Positions 60,459-64,000 of a DNA stretch of 64,000 nucleotides are shown here, in pieces (the first letter of the stretch is position 1; every line of letters begins with the position of its first letter). Under the pieces are notes generated by a model. That model was not told the DNA's origin and did no database searches. It worked only from the letters and a program-made list of their open reading frames with translations. The translations under genes were made by a program, and so were the position numbers. Source of the DNA: Chryseosolibacter sp964563295 (GTDB lineage Bacteria; Bacteroidota; Bacteroidia; Cytophagales; Cyclobacteriaceae); the NCBI GenBank assembly GCA_964563295.1, contig CAZLWX010000004.1:1-64000 (forward strand). The letters run 5' to 3'.

Positions 60459-60474
60459 TCCCGAAGCATCGGGA
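60459..60474. repeat. CCCGA..TCGGG palindrome
   Basis: tcccga (60459-60464) / tcggga (60469-60474), a variant of the palindromes at 20350 and 27413. Confidence 0.45.
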
Positions 60475-60514
60475 CTAGTCGTACCGAACAACACAGGGCA
60501 CTACCACCTCACTG

Positions 60515-60544
60515 CCATGGACTATGGACTATGGACTATCGACT
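60515..60544. repeat. 'atggact' tandem words
   Basis: catggactatggactatggactatcgactg: three near-perfect units of atggact with one diverged copy. Similar tggactgtc/tggactgtg words are at ~58030-58052. Confidence 0.55.
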
Positions 60545-60595
60545 GAGCGAAAGCGTCCTCAACTTGCGGATCAGGAACCGGGAAATAAAGGACTA

Positions 60596-61075
60596 TTAGA
60601 GCTGATCTTTCTTGTAGTACACCATTTCCCGTTCATCGCCGCGCAGTTTCAGATCGCGGCTGACTTTTTGGGATGTGGGCCACAAGATCCCCAGGATCAG
60701 CAGCGAGCCCGCAAACACCCACGTGTACATGTCGTCGCCTGTAAGGTAAAATCCATACGCCAGCACCAGACATGCGGATCCGGCGAGTATGTAACGAACG
60801 ATTGTTAAGCGAAAATATTTTTCAAGTTTCTTGCGCAGGCCTTGATCGGATCGAACGGATTCAATTTTTTTATTGAACCACAAAAAGATCAGGGCCCAGA
60901 GAACGACAACGATTGAAAGTAGTGAAAAATGGACCTGGACGGTGTGGTTGGCAACACTGCTATTCACCGTAAGGTAAAAGTAAACGCCAATGAACGCCGC
61001 AATGGGCAGCAATAGAATGATGAACAAGACACTGAAGAGCTTGTTGAAGTATTGGCTGATGGTAAAAAAGTCCAT
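60596..61075 (-). CDS. small four-helix membrane protein
   Basis: A 159-residue protein with four hydrophobic helices (~13-34, ~48-65, ~92-110, ~117-132) and a charged C-terminus (SRDLKLRGDEREMVYYKKDQL). No family recognised. It is divergent from the TetR-type regulator gene. Function unknown. Confidence 0.65.
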   Translation of the reverse strand: MDFFTISQYFNKLFSVLFIILLLPIAAFIGVYFYLTVNSSVANHTVQVHFSLLSIVVVLWALIFLWFNKKIESVRSDQGLRKKLEKYFRLTIVRYILAGSACLVLAYGFYLTGDDMYTWVFAGSLLILGILWPTSQKVSRDLKLRGDEREMVYYKKDQL

Positions 61076-61136
61076 ACTGAACGCCTATAAAGTTAATCAA
61101 TTGGGCGATCCAGTACCCGTTGTAACATATTTTCCA

Positions 61137-61144
61137 TAATTTTG
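61137..61144 (+). promoter_or_regulatory. -7 element at the TetR gene start
   Basis: TAATTTTG, an exact TAnnTTTG match, ending four bases before the TetR ATG at 61149. Transcription would then start at or near the ATG, giving a leaderless mRNA. No clear -33 element. Confidence 0.4.
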
Positions 61145-61148
61145 ATTT

Positions 61149-61748
61149 ATGACGGAGGCTTTAGCAAACTTATCGAGGAAAGAGCAGGTGATTCGCAAAG
61201 CTGCCGAGCTGTTCAAGGAAAAAGGCTATGCGGCGGCATCCATGCGCGACCTGGCGCAATTGCTCGGCATCGAGGCGGCGAGCCTGTACTCGCACATCAA
61301 GTCAAAAGAAGAAATCCTTCGCAGCCTGTGCTTCGACATGGCGGCAGAATTCAGAAAATCGCTGGAGCAAGTGGAGAGACAACAAGTTTCAGCCAGCGAA
61401 AAACTTCGTATGGGAATTATCGGCCACATCCAGGTGATGGCAAAAGACCTTACGGCATCTGCCGTGTTTATGAATGAGCATCGTCACTTGAGCCAACCTT
61501 ACCTTCGAGACTTCCTGCTATTGAGGATCAATTACATCAATCGCTTCAAGACGATCATAGAAGAAGGCGTTCGCAATGGAGAGTTCAAGAGCACAATCGA
61601 TAAGAAGCTGGCGGTGATGACCCTTTTCTCCTCCCTCAACTGGATGCCGATGTGGTATGATCCCTCCGGCGGCATTATCGAGCCCATTGAGCTCGGCGTG
61701 CAACTCGCCGACATGCTCGTCAATGGATTGAAACAAAATCCAAAGTAA
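61149..61748 (+). CDS. TetR-family regulator, probably of the paa operon
   Basis: A 199-residue regulator: helix-turn-helix at ~12-58 (RKEQVIRKAAELFKEKGYAAASMRDLAQLLGIEAASLYSHIKSKEEIL) and a C-terminal ligand domain. It lies 68 bp upstream of paaA on the same strand. TetR-type PaaR repressors that respond to phenylacetyl-CoA sit in this position in other bacteria, so that role is likely. Confidence 0.9.
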   Translation: MTEALANLSRKEQVIRKAAELFKEKGYAAASMRDLAQLLGIEAASLYSHIKSKEEILRSLCFDMAAEFRKSLEQVERQQVSASEKLRMGIIGHIQVMAKDLTASAVFMNEHRHLSQPYLRDFLLLRINYINRFKTIIEEGVRNGEFKSTIDKKLAVMTLFSSLNWMPMWYDPSGGIIEPIELGVQLADMLVNGLKQNPK

Positions 61749-61816
61749 CCCGGTTATACTAACAAGTGTTTGGATTTCCCTATCTTTACGGGAACATCCA
61801 ATTATCGCTTTTCAGT

Positions 61817-62803
61817 ATGTACGGTGGAGGAAACACATTCGAGGGAGTAAAGACCGACAGCATTGCGCAAGAAGATCCGGTAAAGCTGGCGGAATTCGAG
61901 GCTCGTATTGACCGCGGGGAAAAGATCGAACCAGCTGACTGGATGCCGCAGCTGTACCGCAAGCAGCTGATCCGGATGATCGAGCAACACGCTCACAGCG
62001 AAATTATCGGCGCACTTCCTGAAGGCACCTGGATCACCCGGGCGCCTGGATTCCGAAGGAAACTGGCGCTCATGGCCAAAGTCCAGGATGAGGTCGGACA
62101 TGGCCAGCTCCTCTACAGCGCCGCCGAAACGCTCGGAAAGTCGCGCGAACAAATGATCGAGGACCTCATCTCCGGCAAATCCAAATATTCAAACATTTTC
62201 AACTATCCGGCCTTTACATGGGCTGACAGTTGCTTTATCTCCTGGCTTGTCGATGCCGGCGCGATCGTAAACCAGCTGGCAAATGCTAAAGGCAGCTACG
62301 GCCCTTATTGCCGCGCACTCGAACGCATTTGCGCGGAAGAATCCTTCCATCTGAAATTCGGACACCACTGCGTGATCTACCTGGCAACAGGCAGCGAAAA
62401 ACAACGACAGATGTTCCAGGAAGCTATCAACCGATGGTGGACACCGATGATGCACTTCTTTGGACCACCCGACAAGATTTCGGTGCATACGGAGGTATTG
62501 ATGAAGTGGAAGGTCAAGATGGCCACCAACGACGATATGCGAAACCAGTTCCTTGATATGTACGTGCCCAAAATCCGGGAACTCGGCTTTACAATTCCGG
62601 ATCCAGCCCTTCGAAAGAATCAGGAGACGGGCAGATGGGACTACACCGAGCCCGACTGGGACGAGTTCAAGCGTGTCATAAATGGCGATGGGCCATGTAA
62701 TAAGGAGCGGTTGGAGGTGCGTCGGATTGCGGAAGCGCGTGGTCGTTGGGTGCGCGAAGCCTTGAAATCAGCAAAAAGCGCCTACGTTACGCCGTTGGCC
62801 TAG
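61817..62803 (+). CDS. paaA: 1,2-phenylacetyl-CoA epoxidase subunit A
   Basis: A 328-residue protein from the ATG at 61817; a GTG at 61766 is less likely. It is the catalytic ferritin-like subunit. Diiron ligands lie in EQHAHSEIIG, KVQDEVGHGQLLY and ICAEESFHLKFGHH, and the C-terminal PALRKNQETGRWDYTEPDWDEFKRVI is typical of PaaA. It forms the epoxide of phenylacetyl-CoA with O2 and NADPH in the phenylacetate pathway. A small opposite-strand gene separates it from paaB. Confidence 0.96.
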   Translation: MYGGGNTFEGVKTDSIAQEDPVKLAEFEARIDRGEKIEPADWMPQLYRKQLIRMIEQHAHSEIIGALPEGTWITRAPGFRRKLALMAKVQDEVGHGQLLYSAAETLGKSREQMIEDLISGKSKYSNIFNYPAFTWADSCFISWLVDAGAIVNQLANAKGSYGPYCRALERICAEESFHLKFGHHCVIYLATGSEKQRQMFQEAINRWWTPMMHFFGPPDKISVHTEVLMKWKVKMATNDDMRNQFLDMYVPKIRELGFTIPDPALRKNQETGRWDYTEPDWDEFKRVINGDGPCNKERLEVRRIAEARGRWVREALKSAKSAYVTPLA

Positions 62804-62813
62804 CGATGACCAC

Positions 62814-63053
62814 TCAGTTCAGGTTCAGGAATGGGCCGGCCAGGAGCTGGATTTCTTTCCAGACCGACTTAAGCGCTTCGGCAGGTGACTGGAAGCAGCC
62901 CTCGAGGTACACCAGCGTGCTCGAATCTTTCGGCAGCTCGTTGTTTATCCATTTAAAGATGTCATCAGCGAGCAGGAAAAGTTCGTGACTGTAGAACTTA
63001 GGATAATAGCGCGCCAGCACATCCAGCGCCCACATGATATGCAAGTATTTCAT
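62814..63053 (-). CDS. small hypothetical protein between paaA and paaB
   Basis: A 79-residue frame on the opposite strand, rich in aromatic and hydrophobic residues and fitting exactly into the paaA-paaB gap (MWALDVLARYYPKFY, LFLLADDIFKWINNELP, TLVYLEGCFQ). Composition looks like a real, helical protein. No family recognised. Its transcript would run antisense to any paaA-paaB read-through. Confidence 0.5.
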   Translation of the reverse strand: MKYLHIMWALDVLARYYPKFYSHELFLLADDIFKWINNELPKDSSTLVYLEGCFQSPAEALKSVWKEIQLLAGPFLNLN

Positions 63054-63080
63054 ACATAATCAATTGTAGGGATTTTCGCT

Positions 63081-63109
63081 TTTGGAAATAAATGATTTTT
63101 GTAGTTTTC
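63081..63109 (+). promoter_or_regulatory. candidate separate promoter of paaB
   Basis: TTTG (63081-63084), 17 bases, TAGTTTTC (63102-63109; one mismatch to TAnnTTTG). It would allow paaB and paaC to be transcribed apart from paaA. Confidence 0.4.
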
Positions 63110-63143
63110 ACCGCCGTCAATGGCCTTTTGAACTTTTATACCC

Positions 63144-63752
63144 TTGAATTCGCTTGATCCACGAGTAAACCGGTTGCCTAAAATAGACGTGCCATCCCTG
63201 ATCGCACCCAAGGCTCCGCTCGATCAGTTTGGCACCTTTGAGGTCTTTGTGCAGCCCAAGGAGGGTAAGCCATTCCAGCATGAAGGTATCGTACACGCGC
63301 CGAATATCGAAATGGCCTTTGTCCTTGCCAAGGAAGCATTCACCCGGCGATTTCTTTGCACATCGCTTTGTGTTGTTGACACACGCAACGTCTACGTGTC
63401 TCCCATGACGGAAGGCGCTCAAAGCGCCTACGACATCCTGGGAGAACACCTGTCAACCAGCGCCGATGCGGCTACGTACGAAATCTACCACTTACTCAAA
63501 CGAGGAAAACAACATATACATGCCGGGTCAGTCAGCGCTCCTTCAGCCGCCGAAGCCATGCATGTAGCCAGGGAACTTCTTGGCCAGGGAAAACTCGTTT
63601 TCAATATTTGGGCAATCCGGACGAGCGATATCCGCTTCACTACGTCCGAGGAGCGGGATCTTTGGTCAACGCTCCCTGAAAAAAAATTTCGGGATGCTTC
63701 TGACTACAAGGGTGGCGATAAGCTGAAACAATTCCTGGAAAGGCAGAAATGA
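63144..63752 (+). CDS. paaB: 1,2-phenylacetyl-CoA epoxidase subunit B, tandem two-domain form
   Basis: A 202-residue protein, about twice the size of E. coli PaaB (95). It contains two PaaB-like units: ~28-90 (FGTFEVFVQPKEGKPFQHEGIVHAPNIEMAFVLAKEAFTRR) and ~111-170 (YEIYHLLKRGKQHIHAGSVSAPSAAEAMHVARELL...FNIWAIRTSDI). There is no ATG in the usable part of the frame; the TTG at 63144 is chosen, with TTG 63174 or GTG 63189 as alternatives. PaaB is a structural subunit of the epoxidase. Confidence 0.85.
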   Translation: MNSLDPRVNRLPKIDVPSLIAPKAPLDQFGTFEVFVQPKEGKPFQHEGIVHAPNIEMAFVLAKEAFTRRFLCTSLCVVDTRNVYVSPMTEGAQSAYDILGEHLSTSADAATYEIYHLLKRGKQHIHAGSVSAPSAAEAMHVARELLGQGKLVFNIWAIRTSDIRFTTSEERDLWSTLPEKKFRDASDYKGGDKLKQFLERQK

Positions 63753-63770
63753 AAAGATTCGGGTTAAGCT

Positions 63771-64000
63771 ATGAATGAAACAGCCCTCAAAGAACTGATC
63801 TACAAGGTCGCCGATGACCAGCTGATTATCGGCCACCGGCATTCCGAGTGGACCGGCTTCGGCCCTCTGTTGGAAGAGGACATTGCCTTTTCCTCGATGG
63901 CGCAGGATAAGATCGGCCAGAGCCACGCGTTATATTCAATATTACATCAGCTAGGCGAACAGCCTCCCGATACGCTGGCCTTTATGCGCAATGCCAGTCA
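63771..64000 (+). CDS. paaC: 1,2-phenylacetyl-CoA epoxidase subunit C, N-terminal fragment
   Basis: The first 76 codons of a gene that continues past the window. NETALKELIYKVADDQLIIGHRHSEWTGFGPLLEEDIAFSSMAQDKIGQSHALYSILHQLG is the typical PaaC N-terminus (ferritin-like structural partner of PaaA). It starts 18 bp after paaB, so the operon continues as paaABC. Confidence 0.92.
   Translation, partial: MNETALKELIYKVADDQLIIGHRHSEWTGFGPLLEEDIAFSSMAQDKIGQSHALYSILHQLGEQPPDTLAFMRNAS

Overview
The window looks like chromosomal DNA of a free-living Bacteroidota bacterium, most likely order Cytophagales. The evidence is a SusC/SusD outer-membrane uptake operon, gliding-type ABC genes (gldA/gldF/gldG-like), a C25-family protease with a C-terminal type IX secretion (T9SS) sorting domain, DUF3667, PspC/GIN and DUF5117 proteins, near-absence of Shine-Dalgarno sites, and several promoters matching the Bacteroidota TTTG / TAnnTTTG consensus. 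No rRNA, tRNA, CRISPR array, phage or transposase gene was found. The genus cannot be fixed from this sequence alone.

Layout. 0-2 kb: 3' end of kdsB, a DUF3667 membrane protein and an alpha/beta hydrolase. 2-7.3 kb (minus strand): a TPR-histidine kinase, a secreted zinc metalloprotease and a small secreted protein. 7.3-17.5 kb (minus): a SusC-SusD-DUF5012-like-lipid-binding operon, preceded by a LuxR-type response regulator and a two-component propeller sensor kinase. 17.7-24.5 kb: FtsX-type permease, alkaline-phosphatase-superfamily enzyme, PHP phosphoesterase, DUF5690 transporter and HD hydrolase. 24.6-28.4 kb: a C-type sulfatase with a formylglycine-generating enzyme (FGE) lipoprotein that keeps both catalytic cysteines, and a divergent SMP-30/gluconolactonase. 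28.5-30.5 kb: a stress block (DUF2267, Hsp20, PRC-barrel) next to a candidate small RNA. 30.6-33.5 kb: an mhqO/mhqD-like pair, a Crp-type regulator and YceI. 34-38 kb: rpiA, aconitase and a single-domain response regulator. 38.7-42.8 kb: gldA-gldF-gldG-DUF4340. 42.8-49 kb (minus): LctP-type permease, malate synthase, gluconate-dehydrogenase-subunit-3-like protein and GMC oxidoreductase. 49-54 kb: a PorU2-like C25 protease. 54.5-60.4 kb: PadR/PspC-GIN pair, a small secreted protein, and an ECF sigma / anti-sigma-like / outer-membrane-barrel module. 61-64 kb: TetR regulator and the start of a phenylacetyl-CoA epoxidase (paaABC) operon.

The most unusual material is in the gaps between genes. A ~190-nt element upstream of gldA has six mutually nested helices. 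A candidate ~84-nt sRNA has a consensus promoter, a strong terminator and an anti-Shine-Dalgarno core, and lies near an hsp20 gene with a rare strong ribosome-binding site. Degenerate palindromic repeats precede rpiA. Short word arrays and CCCGAT..ATCGGG palindromes are scattered through several gaps. Among proteins, the tandem two-domain PaaB and the small opposite-strand gene between paaA and paaB stand out. All function calls come from reading translated sequence, without database searches.
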